DNA of 27,418 nucleotides from a virus. Below are positions 19,185 to 27,418 of this stretch, in pieces; the first letter of the stretch is position 1; every line of letters starts with the position of its first letter. The position numbers and the translations under genes are program-made. The notes under the pieces were generated by a model. That model was not told the DNA's origin. It saw nothing but the letters and a program-made list of their open reading frames with translations, and made no database searches. The stretch spans positions 1 to 27,418 of IMG/VR virus record IMGVR_UViG_3300043540_000173. One strand, 5' to 3'.

Positions 19185-21377
19185 CTATTTATAAAGTCCT
19201 ACTCCGATAAGTGATGGGTCAATGCCGTAGCGTTGTGCCAAGCCTTGATAGTATGCGTCTATTGGAGCTTGTCGCTGTTGATGAACCTGAAAAACTCGTT
19301 CTGCCTCTTTTCTATATGCTGCTCTCTGAGCTGGGGTTAGCCGATCTCCTTTAAGAGCTTTGTTATACTGCAGTCTGATTTTTTCAGGAATACCAGCTGT
19401 ATTTTCAGCCGTTGCAAATTCACCTTCCCTAACCACACTTCCAGGATCAAGTAACTTCATAAAAGCAAAGATGAGCGAAACATCACCAGCAGCCGTATCG
19501 GTGGTGTTGATAACTTTGTTATAGGCATTAACAATATCAAGCCAACCATTTTCTTGAGTCCTCTTAAAGTATTCGGTTCGTAGAGTATCAGCAATCTTCA
19601 TATTCTCCTCACTGACTACACTATCATCTGAAGCAAGCATATCGTAGATTTTTCCTACTTCTTCTAGATCTTTGGTTGATGCTCCGTTGGTGAGAGCTAA
19701 AGCTAAAACCTGTCTTTTTGTCAACCCGCCAAAAGGATTTAGTGGGTTTGGTTTGTTTGAAAGTGATGTAGTTATCTGTTCTTCAACTGGTGTTGTAGTA
19801 GGAAGCAGATTTTGTTTTAGTTCCTCAACTTTTTGAATATCACTATCGCTTAATCCTTGTTCCTTTAGTGCAGCAGGCGTCAATGCAGCCAACTTCTCAA
19901 GAGTAGACTTCTGAAGTGCTTCTCCCTCTGGTAGTTTTTCTACACCTAGACCTATTTTCTTTAAGACTGCTTGGCCCAAATCTCTTAATTTCTGAGTAAT
20001 TGATGCAGGGACAGAAGTTCCTGCCACTCTAAATGTTGGCGGGTTAAATCTTGCAGAGGCTAAAGGTTGAGCTGCACGATAGAGATTGCTTTCGTCCAAA
20101 AGAAGCTCTTTTATTTCAGGAGACACATCTTTTATTGCCTCATCAAGACTATCCCAAGCCGCTGCAATTACCTTCTCACGGGGATTGAGTGATGAGCCAT
20201 TTTCTATCTTTTTAAAAACACTTGCATAGTCTTGATTGAGAATTTTCTTCATCTCCCGCAAGGTAGAAAGTGGTATTTCTTTTACCCCACTTTTTACCAG
20301 TTCTTGACCAGTTGCACCTTCAGCTCCTTTAGCTGCCATCAGTAAATCGTTGAGATAGCCGTTAATTTCGTTTATGGCTTGTTTTTGAGTTAAATCCCTT
20401 GTTCTCAAAGAGCTTTTGAGGTTGTCCATAAAAGCGTCTTTGATTTTGTCGGCTGATACTGATAAGTCTGGGTTCTTCTGAATAAAATCTTGAATTTTGT
20501 TTTCTACCTCATTCAAGGTTGGTTCTAGCATCTCGTATTGTTTTTGTGCCGAACCTTTAAAGCCATATTTATTAAGGGTTTCGTTTATAGCTTGCTCTTG
20601 CTTTGCCCCAAAAACTGATGGCTTTACCTTAATTTTTCTTGTGTCTTCAGCTAACTTTTCACTTTGCCTGATGATTTCCCCATTTTTTCCTTTTACCCAA
20701 GAAAGCATACCACCAACGCCTTCAATTGCACCTGCAGTCAACGCCCCCGACACACCAGATTCGAGAACAGACTCAGGTGTTGCTCCTTCTTTTGACGCCT
20801 CAAACAATGCCCCTGAAGCAAAGCCAGGAATAAACACTTTAGACATTAAAGATGTTCCTTCTCCAAACGGGATAGCGTAAGACGCAGCACCAGCAGTAGC
20901 TTTTGCTCCAGTTATAGCAATTTTTCCCCTGTCTGATAGTTTTTTCTGCGCTTCTTCTTCAGAATAGAATAAAGTTGCTTTTTGCGAGGCTAATTTCTTT
21001 TCTTCTTCTGGTGTTAGTTTTTCTCCTAAAACAGCTTTCCTGAACAGTGGGTCAAAAGCAAATCTTCCAGCCTGATAGCCTGCTTCCCCCACAAACTTGC
21101 CATATTCAATTGCTGGTTGGACAAGATTTTTTATGAAGTTGACAATAAATCCGCCACTTTCTCCGCCAGTAACATCTCCGACTTGTGTTTGGGTTTTTGA
21201 TGGTGCAGAAGGTGCAGAAACAGTCCCCATTGTGGTGGTATTTGCCTGAGCCAATGGTGAAGTTGTTCCTTCAAATTCCCTTGCTTTCTTTTCAATTTCT
21301 TGTCTTATTTGGTCATCAGTAAGACCAGCTAGTCTTGCTCGCCTTGTAAATTCTGCTATCTGTTGTTCGGTTAGCAT
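19185..21377 (-). CDS. Large internal virion / DNA-ejection protein candidate
   Basis: The product has 730 residues, mostly helical, with Gly/Ala-rich hydrophobic stretches at about 155-225 (GAKATAGAASYAIPFGEGTSL, GFASGALFEASKEG, GVSGALTAGAIEGVGGML). These resemble the membrane-active parts of podovirus ejection proteins. The C-terminal 100 residues contain AAGDVSLIFAFMKLLDPGSVVREGEFATAENTAGIPE.., RLTPAQRAAY, then a helix. The LDPGSVVREGEFATA motif recurs in phage internal or ejection proteins. ATG 21377 follows a strong GGGGGG-type site. Such proteins leave the virion first and form a conduit across the envelope. No lytic transglycosylase motif is seen, and a tape-measure role is less likely because tail-tube genes are absent. 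Confidence 0.65.
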   Translation of the reverse strand: MLTEQQIAEFTRRARLAGLTDDQIRQEIEKKAREFEGTTSPLAQANTTTMGTVSAPSAPSKTQTQVGDVTGGESGGFIVNFIKNLVQPAIEYGKFVGEAGYQAGRFAFDPLFRKAVLGEKLTPEEEKKLASQKATLFYSEEEAQKKLSDRGKIAITGAKATAGAASYAIPFGEGTSLMSKVFIPGFASGALFEASKEGATPESVLESGVSGALTAGAIEGVGGMLSWVKGKNGEIIRQSEKLAEDTRKIKVKPSVFGAKQEQAINETLNKYGFKGSAQKQYEMLEPTLNEVENKIQDFIQKNPDLSVSADKIKDAFMDNLKSSLRTRDLTQKQAINEINGYLNDLLMAAKGAEGATGQELVKSGVKEIPLSTLREMKKILNQDYASVFKKIENGSSLNPREKVIAAAWDSLDEAIKDVSPEIKELLLDESNLYRAAQPLASARFNPPTFRVAGTSVPASITQKLRDLGQAVLKKIGLGVEKLPEGEALQKSTLEKLAALTPAALKEQGLSDSDIQKVEELKQNLLPTTTPVEEQITTSLSNKPNPLNPFGGLTKRQVLALALTNGASTKDLEEVGKIYDMLASDDSVVSEENMKIADTLRTEYFKRTQENGWLDIVNAYNKVINTTDTAAGDVSLIFAFMKLLDPGSVVREGEFATAENTAGIPEKIRLQYNKALKGDRLTPAQRAAYRKEAERVFQVHQQRQAPIDAYYQGLAQRYGIDPSLIGVGLYK

Positions 21378-21403
21378 ATTTCCCCCCTTTCTAAATTATA
21401 TAC

Positions 21404-22831
21404 TTATGAATTAGTCATTTTCCAGCCGTTGACGGTATAAATCCATTTTTTACCAGTTGAGTCTTTCCATACTGTGCCAACACCGCCAGCAGGTGAAAAT
21501 GCAGGTGCGCCTGCCATCGTTCCTATTGAATTGCCAAACACCTCATCCCATATAAGGTCTACATTGACTTGTGGAATTTTTGTTTCCGTTGTCGTTGGCG
21601 TTCCTCCGCTTACTTTGTATCCTGCTTCCCTAAGTTTATCTCTTAAGAACGAGGTTGTATCAAAGCTACTTTCTCCAGTAACTGCTTTCCTGTAATAGTA
21701 TTTGTTCCCTTTGCTGTCTGTAATCGTAATAAGTTGATTTTGAGGAACACTTTTGGGATCAACGACGGCAACATATCCCGAGGTTGACATTTTATTTGAT
21801 AAATCTCTGACTTCATTAGCGTATTGAACATCGGCAAGTTTTTTGTTGACTGTTTCTATACTATCGTTGAGCGTTACTCCTGATTGAGCCAACAGTAGGG
21901 CTGTATCAGGATTAACCATCAATTGCTTGATATAATCTGCTGTTTTAGTGGTCTGCTCTAGGTCAAACTTGAGTAGATTGATTTGTTCTTTTGCTACTTC
22001 TTGACTCTTGTTATCAAGATTAATAATGTCTCGGTTTGCTAAATTTAAAACTGTATCATAGTAAGCTAGTCTATCTTTTCTATCCTGAGCTATTGCGTTT
22101 ACCGACCTATCTATTGATTGATAGGCATTTGCAAGATAAGTATTTTGCAGGCTTACTACAGCATTAATAACTCCTGCTCGTGCCGCAATGTCGTCCATTG
22201 TCTTTTGGATGCGTGGGTTACGGATTGCAGCCAAGCCTGTCACTTCTTTTTGTTGTCTGATAAGTTGATTTCCTTCTGTTAAGAGTTGATCTAATTCGTC
22301 TAAAAGTTGTCTTTGTTGAGATAAAACTACATCCGTTCCTAATCTTTCCCTTTCTGTTTTTTCTAAAGTTTCCCTAAATGGGGTTGTCAAGGTGCTTACC
22401 CCCTGCACAGCCTCAGCTTCTCTTTTCTTTGCTGCTTCAAGTTCGGCCTGCGTTTGAGCTTGGTCTTGTGCAAGTCTTTGCTCTAAGGCTTTCCTTGCAG
22501 CTTCAACTTCGGCATTTAATCCTGAAACATAATTTTGTGTTGAGCCCGTGATATAAGATGGAGTTACAGGAGCTTGAATGTTGGCTACACTCACTTTGTC
22601 CAAGTAGTCATTGAATTGTTGAAGTGAAACACCTTGAGCTGCAGCAGATTGAGCTTTTACTTCCTGCGAAACCGCTTGTCCTGCTCCTTGTTGGTTGGAC
22701 CAAGGATGAATAACACCTGGATCTGAAAACGTCCCATTCCAATATTGACGGCCTTGATACCATCCCCCTGTTTGAAAACCACCTGCTGGAGGTTTTATTC
22801 CCAATTGTTCTGGTGTGTAAATTCCCGACAT
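21404..22831 (-). CDS. Coiled-coil virion protein, second ejection-protein candidate
   Basis: The product has 475 residues. The N-terminus is Gly/Pro/Gln-rich (about 1-60). The centre (about 100-330) is a long Ala/Gln/Glu coiled coil (EVEAARKALEQRLAQDQAQTQAELEAAKKREAEAV; then LDELDQLLTEGNQLIRQQKEVTG). The C-terminal region (about 340-475) is globular with SKGNKYYYRKAV and a terminal DSTGKKWIYTVNGWKM. Paired with the 730-residue gene downstream, it fits the podovirus pattern of two or three internal proteins, but no sequence family is recognised. It has its own extended -10 promoter, and a stem-loop ends two bases before the ATG without a ribosome-binding site. Confidence 0.6.
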   Translation of the reverse strand: MSGIYTPEQLGIKPPAGGFQTGGWYQGRQYWNGTFSDPGVIHPWSNQQGAGQAVSQEVKAQSAAAQGVSLQQFNDYLDKVSVANIQAPVTPSYITGSTQNYVSGLNAEVEAARKALEQRLAQDQAQTQAELEAAKKREAEAVQGVSTLTTPFRETLEKTERERLGTDVVLSQQRQLLDELDQLLTEGNQLIRQQKEVTGLAAIRNPRIQKTMDDIAARAGVINAVVSLQNTYLANAYQSIDRSVNAIAQDRKDRLAYYDTVLNLANRDIINLDNKSQEVAKEQINLLKFDLEQTTKTADYIKQLMVNPDTALLLAQSGVTLNDSIETVNKKLADVQYANEVRDLSNKMSTSGYVAVVDPKSVPQNQLITITDSKGNKYYYRKAVTGESSFDTTSFLRDKLREAGYKVSGGTPTTTETKIPQVNVDLIWDEVFGNSIGTMAGAPAFSPAGGVGTVWKDSTGKKWIYTVNGWKMTNS

Positions 22832-22833
22832 AT

Positions 22834-22870
22834 GCGTTGTCTAACACAACGCTTTTATTAAATTATATCA
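22834..22870 (-). promoter_or_regulatory. Extended -10 promoter with 5' stem-loop leader (475-aa virion gene)
   Basis: On the minus strand TGATATAAT (hexamer 22862-22867) precedes TTAATAAAAGCGTTGTG. GCGTTGT and ACAACGC (22846-22852 with 22834-22840) form a perfect 7-bp stem with loop GTTAG. The stem ends two bases before ATG 22831. The expected start site is about 22855, two to three bases before the stem. No Shine-Dalgarno is present. Confidence 0.75.
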
Positions 22871-22917
22871 ATTTACATCTAACAAAAATAGCTCCTTAGT
22901 TAAGATAAAGATATTTT

Positions 22918-23682
22918 TCATTTTCCCATAAGAATATAACCTAAAATACAATCACTCCTGTTAATTTGACCTGTATCACTGCTAAATAAAACTTTAAACT
23001 GTAACTTTACTGTGTGTGTCCCCGGCGACAATTCTACAAGTTCCTGAGTTGATGAAGTTGAGTCAATATGAGCACCAGACGACGAAAAATATCTTCCAGG
23101 CATATACATAGTAGCTCCTACCTGTACAGAATTGTCCAATAAAATCCTCCCATTCAACACATTAACGCTATTTCCCGACATTATCACACCAACCATAGTA
23201 GCAAATATAAATACCTTTTGAGTTCTATCAACAGTTATATTGATTGACAACCCACTAACATCAACATAGGAGGTGCTTGTTGTCGTTTGTGAACCGCTTC
23301 CCTTAACCATATCTGAAGAAAAATTAGCCGTGCTTACAAGACCTTTCGCATCTATAAAAGTTTGGTCGTTTTCGTCAACCAAAGTAACACTTTTCATCTC
23401 CGCTTCGCCTGACATATTGACTTTAAATTTACCTTTGTCATAATCAGACCCTCCAAGCCAAATGCCATTTTCATCAGAGCCAAAAACCTTATCACCATAA
23501 CCACGCTTAAAGACATTAGAAAACATCTGAAGTCCACCGATAGTTTCGCCCAATGGACGCTCACCAGGAATGTATGGTGTTATCAATTCCTGTTCAGCTG
23601 GCAAAGGTCTATTATTTGGCGTTAAATCAATCATAACTTTTAAAACCAAAAGTATTATCAGTCCAAATACTATCTTTTTCAC
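22918..23682 (-). CDS. Tail/fibre-type protein with N-terminal hydrophobic segment
   Basis: The product has 254 residues. Residues 1-20 (KKIVFGLIILLVLKVMIDL) are a hydrophobic helix, either a membrane anchor or a signal-like segment. Residues 55-115 (NVFKRGYGDKVFGSDENGIWLGGSDYDKGKFKVNMSGEAEMKSVTLVDENDQTFIDAKGL) match the GIWLG...F.V...GE.....V motif common in phage tail and baseplate fibres. The rest is beta-rich, with a jelly-roll-like C-terminus (SPGTHTVKLQFKV...GYILMGK). It starts at GTG, overlapping the TGA of the previous gene (GTGA). A short-tail adaptor or fibre that inserts into the membrane is plausible. Confidence 0.6.
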   Translation of the reverse strand: MKKIVFGLIILLVLKVMIDLTPNNRPLPAEQELITPYIPGERPLGETIGGLQMFSNVFKRGYGDKVFGSDENGIWLGGSDYDKGKFKVNMSGEAEMKSVTLVDENDQTFIDAKGLVSTANFSSDMVKGSGSQTTTSTSYVDVSGLSINITVDRTQKVFIFATMVGVIMSGNSVNVLNGRILLDNSVQVGATMYMPGRYFSSSGAHIDSTSSTQELVELSPGTHTVKLQFKVLFSSDTGQINRSDCILGYILMGK

Positions 23683-25637
23683 CTTTCAACAAAATTACCT
23701 AAGCAAACAATTTTTCTAATCGGACAATTAGCACTCGTGCTTCCATTCTGATAATCAACAATTACCCTCATATCTTCAACTGCTGGTAAATTGATTGTTC
23801 TAAACACGTGTCTTGTCTTATTTGCCCCCGTTATTTGCATTGTATTTGAGGTCTTGCTTCCTTGATTACCTTCTATCGTCAAATCAGCTCTTGCTCCTGA
23901 AGACAGGGCTTTGGTATTTACGATCACGGTATGTATCTTCCCCAAGCTCCTGTTTTTGGTAACATCAACAAATACGGATTTCCAATTACTGCTGGTCGAA
24001 AGACCACTAAATTTTGCTAGTCTGTAATTACTGCCACTATATGAGGCAACCATCGGTGTTCCAAAAGGAGCGGCAATACCTTCAACATTTGCATATCCGC
24101 CACTTGTTAGTCTTGAAATCTGTATCGGCAACTGCTCAACTGGTGCACCAAAAGAATAAATATCGCTTCCTGAGACAAAAAGAATTGTGCTTTTATATAG
24201 TGTCTTTTGCTTGTGGTCTGGCAATGTTCCCGAGAAATATCGGAGAGGTTTTATTTGTCTTCCGCTAACCCAACCAATCGCAAAGCCATCTGCCGTCAAG
24301 TCATCATAGGCGACATAAACAATACCATTTAGGACATACAAAAATCCAATTTTCTGACTTCCAAGTCCAACCTCATCGGATAGAATATTACTCATTGCAG
24401 AGCCGTCATATAGATAGATTTGGCTTCTTCGTCCTTCTCCATAATTTACAGCTATCCACCACATATTAGCGTGAAAGACTACATCGGCAACCTCAGCCCC
24501 CTCGCCAAAATCTAATCTTTTTTCGTCAAACTCACTAGAGCCCTCAATATAAACTCCCAAATACCTACCGTTTCCAAAAACCATAATATCTTCTTTGGCT
24601 GAGACTGGGTGTTTTGTTTTTTCCAATGAAATAGTTTGGTCGTGATAATCAATATAGTCCAGCCACGAATCTATAACTTGCGATTCAGATTCGGAGCTGC
24701 TAGTGTAAAAAATAGACACTTCTACGTGATCTATATATGCAATGTTGTTGAGGATTTCAACTGAGATGGCAACCCCAAAATTAGAAGCATTGACATCACT
24801 TGGCGTTAAGGTGGTTTTCCACAAATCTGAAGAAGATCCATAGCTGTAATAAGTTTCTGTACCCCAAGTACCCCAAATATCTCCCTTTGATTTATTGCTT
24901 GCTGGAACAATAGCTCCATTTTTTACTAGGAAGATGTATTTGTCTTTAATATAATAATTTGATGATGGTGCGGTGTCCGCATAACGCCTAATTTTCACTT
25001 GGACACCTTTTATCGTTGCGTCGCTTGGCACATTGAATCCAAAATTAGTCAGTTTTAAATAGTTTGATATTTTCACTGTACCACTAGTATCTTCTGCGTA
25101 AGCGTGAAGATTGTTTTTTGTTTTCGCCTCGTCAACCTCTTGCCAAGCTATTGTTCCGATGCCCGTATCGTTTGCTGCTGTCTGTGGGCTACGATACTGC
25201 AATTGCGCATCTACAGGCATTGCCGCAATTTTCCCAGCGGTTGATGTATTGTAAAAAACATACAAATTGTTTTTAAGGCGGATTATTGATTCTCCTTCTA
25301 CCATACTTGATATGCTCTTCGGCCACCCACTACTTGCCACCGTTGTAGAACTCAATTTAAAAAGTTTTGTTGTTCCGACCGCAAAAGTCGTGTCTGAAGC
25401 TGTTGGTTTGTCCAAAATGAACCTTATCGGCTCGGTTACTACTCCTGCTTGATTTCCATTAGTCAAATCCGCTAAAGCTGGTGATTGTTGAATAAAGCCA
25501 GGATTTGATATTAAATCAGCTTTCATCTCCGAAGCTTGACCTTTTGAACCCTTAAAGGTCTTGTTGTCAATATGAGCCAAAGGAGAAAATCCATCTTCAA
25601 AATTTTCAAATGTTACGACAAAATCTGTGTCTGACAT
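23679..25637 (-). CDS. Beta-rich tail hub / nozzle-like protein
   Basis: The product has 652 residues, almost all beta strand. Repeated blade-like units are visible from about 300 to 560 (DIMVFGNGRYLGVYI, VVFHANMWWIAVNYGEGRRSQIYLYDGSAM, IGFLYVLNGIVYVAYDDL, STILFVSGSDIYSFG, MVASYSGSNYRLAKFSG), suggesting a beta-propeller. An inserted carbohydrate-like module lies at about 155-320. Podovirus tail nozzles (T7 gp12 and P22 gp10 types) contain propellers, and the gene follows the portal by 1 bp, so a nozzle or hub role is inferred. No enzymatic motif is present. Other possible roles are a minor tail or receptor-binding protein. Confidence 0.55.
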   Translation of the reverse strand: MSDTDFVVTFENFEDGFSPLAHIDNKTFKGSKGQASEMKADLISNPGFIQQSPALADLTNGNQAGVVTEPIRFILDKPTASDTTFAVGTTKLFKLSSTTVASSGWPKSISSMVEGESIIRLKNNLYVFYNTSTAGKIAAMPVDAQLQYRSPQTAANDTGIGTIAWQEVDEAKTKNNLHAYAEDTSGTVKISNYLKLTNFGFNVPSDATIKGVQVKIRRYADTAPSSNYYIKDKYIFLVKNGAIVPASNKSKGDIWGTWGTETYYSYGSSSDLWKTTLTPSDVNASNFGVAISVEILNNIAYIDHVEVSIFYTSSSESESQVIDSWLDYIDYHDQTISLEKTKHPVSAKEDIMVFGNGRYLGVYIEGSSEFDEKRLDFGEGAEVADVVFHANMWWIAVNYGEGRRSQIYLYDGSAMSNILSDEVGLGSQKIGFLYVLNGIVYVAYDDLTADGFAIGWVSGRQIKPLRYFSGTLPDHKQKTLYKSTILFVSGSDIYSFGAPVEQLPIQISRLTSGGYANVEGIAAPFGTPMVASYSGSNYRLAKFSGLSTSSNWKSVFVDVTKNRSLGKIHTVIVNTKALSSGARADLTIEGNQGSKTSNTMQITGANKTRHVFRTINLPAVEDMRVIVDYQNGSTSANCPIRKIVCLGNFVER

Positions 25638-25638
25638 T

Positions 25639-27303
25639 TTACTGGTTAGCTACCACTTCCTGCTGATTACCTGCTGGTGTTCCCGATTCTGGTGCTCCGA
25701 TTTCTGGCGTCATTGTTGCTTGCCTTCCCGTTTTTGTCAAAGATTGCATTGGCTCTGCTGGCTTTTCCTCTCGTTTTGGTGGAATAGGAATATTGCGAAT
25801 TCTATAAATCTGGTCAAGTATCCAACTAATTCTTTCTGGGTCTTGTTCAAGTCCAACCAATTGAACCAAATCCTGAACTTGTTCTGTAAATTCGTAATTC
25901 TCACCTGTTATGGTTACAAATAATCTCGGTAAAACACCATCCCAAATCTCTTTTGAATTTTTAATTGCTGGGTCAACCTTTCTAATTTCGTCAAGTTTTT
26001 CTTGCTTAATTGCATCTGCTACTTCTTTGGTGTGCGGGCCAATAGCAACTAAATTCTGTGCATACCAGTTTTCAACAAGAATTTGCCTCAGTTGGTCTAA
26101 AACTTCAGTATCGCCTGTAAACATAAACATTTTCTCGCCTGATAAATCCTTAACTAACTCTGGTAAAACCCAATCCCTGAATACCTGCTTATACGGAATA
26201 GTAATTTTCTGGCGGTTTAGGACAAACAACTTTCCTGCATTTTCGTCCATTAGAAGTCCCATTCTGAATGGTGTTCCTGATGGCAAAGTTTCACCTCTCA
26301 CAATCTCATAGGAATTAGACAATCTATCGGCGTCATTCATCAATCTGTTCCAATCTGCAATGAGTTGGTCTAACCCTCGCATTCTGACATCTACTTGATC
26401 TAAATCTTCAGTAATAATTACATCTCCATTGTCTAAATCTGCTCTTATATTCTGCAACACTTTTGAGTCTTTGCTTCTGAAGATAACCTTTGATGCCCAC
26501 TCAAGTCCTCTTGCCAACTGATTACCGATTTCGTTGGCCCTAATCTGGTGGTCAAAGAGAAGCTCATACATTCCAACCCGCCAAAATCTACCTTCGTATC
26601 TACCACGATGAGCATAAAGGTAATAATCAGATAACTTACCTGACAATCTCTCAGCAAAGAGGGTAAACTTTTCACCCGTCCCATTTTCTTTCAAACCTGC
26701 AACTACAACTTTTGCAAGAAAGTATTTATTTTCGTCTCCACCTTCTAATCCTCTTACCTGATTGAATTCTTTTTCATTCACTTCACCTGTAAATTCAAAA
26801 ATCTCATATCTTTTCTGTGATGAAGGAATAGGAGTAGTCATCTCTGAAGCTTTAAATGATTTGTTTCCTAATTCCTTTATAACCCTATCAACAACATCCT
26901 GATCCCATTCAGTCATTCTTTTGAGTTGTGAAGCTGTCATTTCGTGGCGTTCGATAATGTCTGTATCATCTACCGTTTCTGCTCTTTGGTTGGTAATATA
27001 AGTATTAAGCGGATCAACAATCTCATATCCTCCTTTTATTCTTTTAAAACCGACATTGCCGTTGGCTACAAATTCTTCTACGGCAGTTTTTAGTTTGATG
27101 GCCTCTTGATTTTTGTTCATCCAAGATTTTAAAGAGGCGTTGGCAATGAAAACTGCTGCAAAGTCCTTAATCGGATTTTGAGAGAAAATCATAATATGCT
27201 TAGTATCAAACCTCAAATTCTTGACTTCCCCGTCAACTCGTGGAGAGATAATGTCAAAGTAGTAGTTATAGCTCAAATCAGAGTTAATCTTTGAGGTGGT
27301 CAA
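25639..27303 (-). CDS. Portal protein (main part; possible frame disruption at N-terminus)
   Basis: The product has 554 residues. N-terminal SYNYYFDIISPRVDGEVKNLRFDTKHI, then GNVGFKRIKGGYEIVDPLNTYITNQRAETVDDTDIIERHEMTASQLKRM, fits the clip and wing regions of podovirus-type portals (the DP.N...IE.HEMT..QL pattern). The middle contains YYLYAHRGRYEGRFWRVGMYELLFDHQIRANEIGNQLARGLEWASK, and the crown-like tail is Pro/Glu-rich. The portal is the dodecameric vertex through which DNA is packed and ejected. The frame opens at TTG 27303, only 9 bases past an in-frame stop, and overlaps the TGA of an upstream frame. Upstream residues look like more portal sequence (see 27300-27418), so the N-terminus may be incomplete. 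Confidence 0.75.
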   Translation of the reverse strand: MTTSKINSDLSYNYYFDIISPRVDGEVKNLRFDTKHIMIFSQNPIKDFAAVFIANASLKSWMNKNQEAIKLKTAVEEFVANGNVGFKRIKGGYEIVDPLNTYITNQRAETVDDTDIIERHEMTASQLKRMTEWDQDVVDRVIKELGNKSFKASEMTTPIPSSQKRYEIFEFTGEVNEKEFNQVRGLEGGDENKYFLAKVVVAGLKENGTGEKFTLFAERLSGKLSDYYLYAHRGRYEGRFWRVGMYELLFDHQIRANEIGNQLARGLEWASKVIFRSKDSKVLQNIRADLDNGDVIITEDLDQVDVRMRGLDQLIADWNRLMNDADRLSNSYEIVRGETLPSGTPFRMGLLMDENAGKLFVLNRQKITIPYKQVFRDWVLPELVKDLSGEKMFMFTGDTEVLDQLRQILVENWYAQNLVAIGPHTKEVADAIKQEKLDEIRKVDPAIKNSKEIWDGVLPRLFVTITGENYEFTEQVQDLVQLVGLEQDPERISWILDQIYRIRNIPIPPKREEKPAEPMQSLTKTGRQATMTPEIGAPESGTPAGNQQEVVANQ

Positions 27304-27418
27304 GACTCTTTAGACAGAAAAACAGGCTGGTTTAAGGTGTAATTTTCTTTTCTGAATTTTTTAACATTGATAGCTCTGTTTTGAACCTTAACAAATTCGA
27401 TCAATCTGTTTCTCTTGG
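27300..27418 (-). CDS. Partial upstream frame ending at the portal start (portal N-terminus or separate gene)
   Basis: Thirty-eight residues from the right edge end at TGA 27300-27302, which overlaps the TTG of the portal frame. The sequence RLIEFVKVQNRAINVKKF.KENYTLNQPVFLSKES looks like the amphipathic N-terminal segment of a portal. The next frame continues LTTSKINSDLSYNYYF without a natural gap. Either this is the same gene interrupted by a one-base frameshift (mutation, error or programmed -1 slip), or it is the end of a small gene translationally coupled to the portal. The window edge prevents a decision. Confidence 0.5.
   Translation of the reverse strand, partial: KRNRLIEFVKVQNRAINVKKFRKENYTLNQPVFLSKES

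Noticed and set aside
19185-21377. Tape-measure protein of a long-tailed phage
   Set aside because: No tail tube, sheath, tail-assembly chaperone or baseplate genes are visible, and the C-terminal motif resembles internal or ejection proteins. A podovirus reading is simpler.
12562-22870. AGCGTT...AACGCT motifs as operators for a DNA-binding dimer
   Set aside because: Half-site spacing changes from 5 to 23 to 31 bases while pairing and contact with the ATG persist, so an RNA hairpin explains the data better. A protein operator is not excluded for the leaders at 12562 and 22834 alone.
742-27303. TGA recoded as Gly or Trp (as in some candidate phyla)
   Set aside because: TGA ends many genes at correct domain boundaries and forms ATGA overlaps with the next start. 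TGG is used for Trp throughout. The standard code fits.
1-27418. CRISPR array or rRNA genes
   Set aside because: No regularly spaced repeats of 24-40 bp and no rRNA-like stretches were found by reading both strands.

Overview
The window reads as the left end of a chromosomal integration site followed by most of a podovirus-like prophage. The sequence is AT-rich and uses the standard code: TGA ends many genes, often inside ATGA stop/start overlaps. Many starts carry Shine-Dalgarno sequences of the AAAGGGGGTG or AAGGAGGTG type. The host is uncertain. One cargo protein (6835-8034) has a LuxR-type DNA-binding head, a single membrane span, a Thr/Pro-rich linker and a lectin-like outer domain. That layout is familiar from Anaerolineae (Chloroflexota), so that group is my best guess, at low to moderate confidence.

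Layout. Positions 1-551 are chromosomal flank: the last codons of an FGGY sugar kinase (xylulokinase type) and a truncated tyrosine recombinase. A tRNA-Arg(TCG) at 552-624 points into the element and is the likely attachment site. From 742 on, nearly every gene is on the minus strand. Read from the tRNA inwards, the order is: (i) a replication and control block at 742-3613, with a replication-initiator-like winged-helix protein, two small helix-turn-helix proteins separated by iterated repeats, a PrimPol-type primase with a DnaG-type zinc finger, and a zinc-ribbon protein; (ii) a block at 3686-6708 resembling DNA-transfer genes, with a VirD4/TraD-like ATPase, a replication-relaxation family protein and two membrane proteins; (iii) one plus-strand cargo gene at 6835-8034; (iv) an HNH protein and a lysis block at 8054-10570, with a CHAP endolysin and five small membrane proteins; (v) virion genes at 10615-27418: collagen-like fibre, decoration-type head proteins, major capsid protein, scaffold, terminase subunits, two large putative ejection proteins, a tail or fibre protein, a tail-hub-like protein and the portal. 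No tape measure, tail tube or sheath is visible, which fits a short-tailed virus. The element's functional integrase and second att site are not seen and probably lie to the right.

The most unusual feature is regulatory. Three virion promoters (upstream of 22831, 18913 and 12561) have an extended -10 box, TGnTATAAT, and a predicted transcript that starts at or next to a stem-loop built from AGCGTT / AACGCT. That stem-loop abuts the ATG, or ends two bases before it, and there is no Shine-Dalgarno site. The same sequence forms the 14-bp arms of a fourth transcript (about 15802 to 15694), which has its own extended -10 promoter and a textbook intrinsic terminator just upstream of the scaffold/capsid genes. 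This looks like either a small RNA able to pair with the three leaders or an attenuator of the capsid operon. A second pattern is that many gaps between genes hold strong stem-loops with no U-tract.
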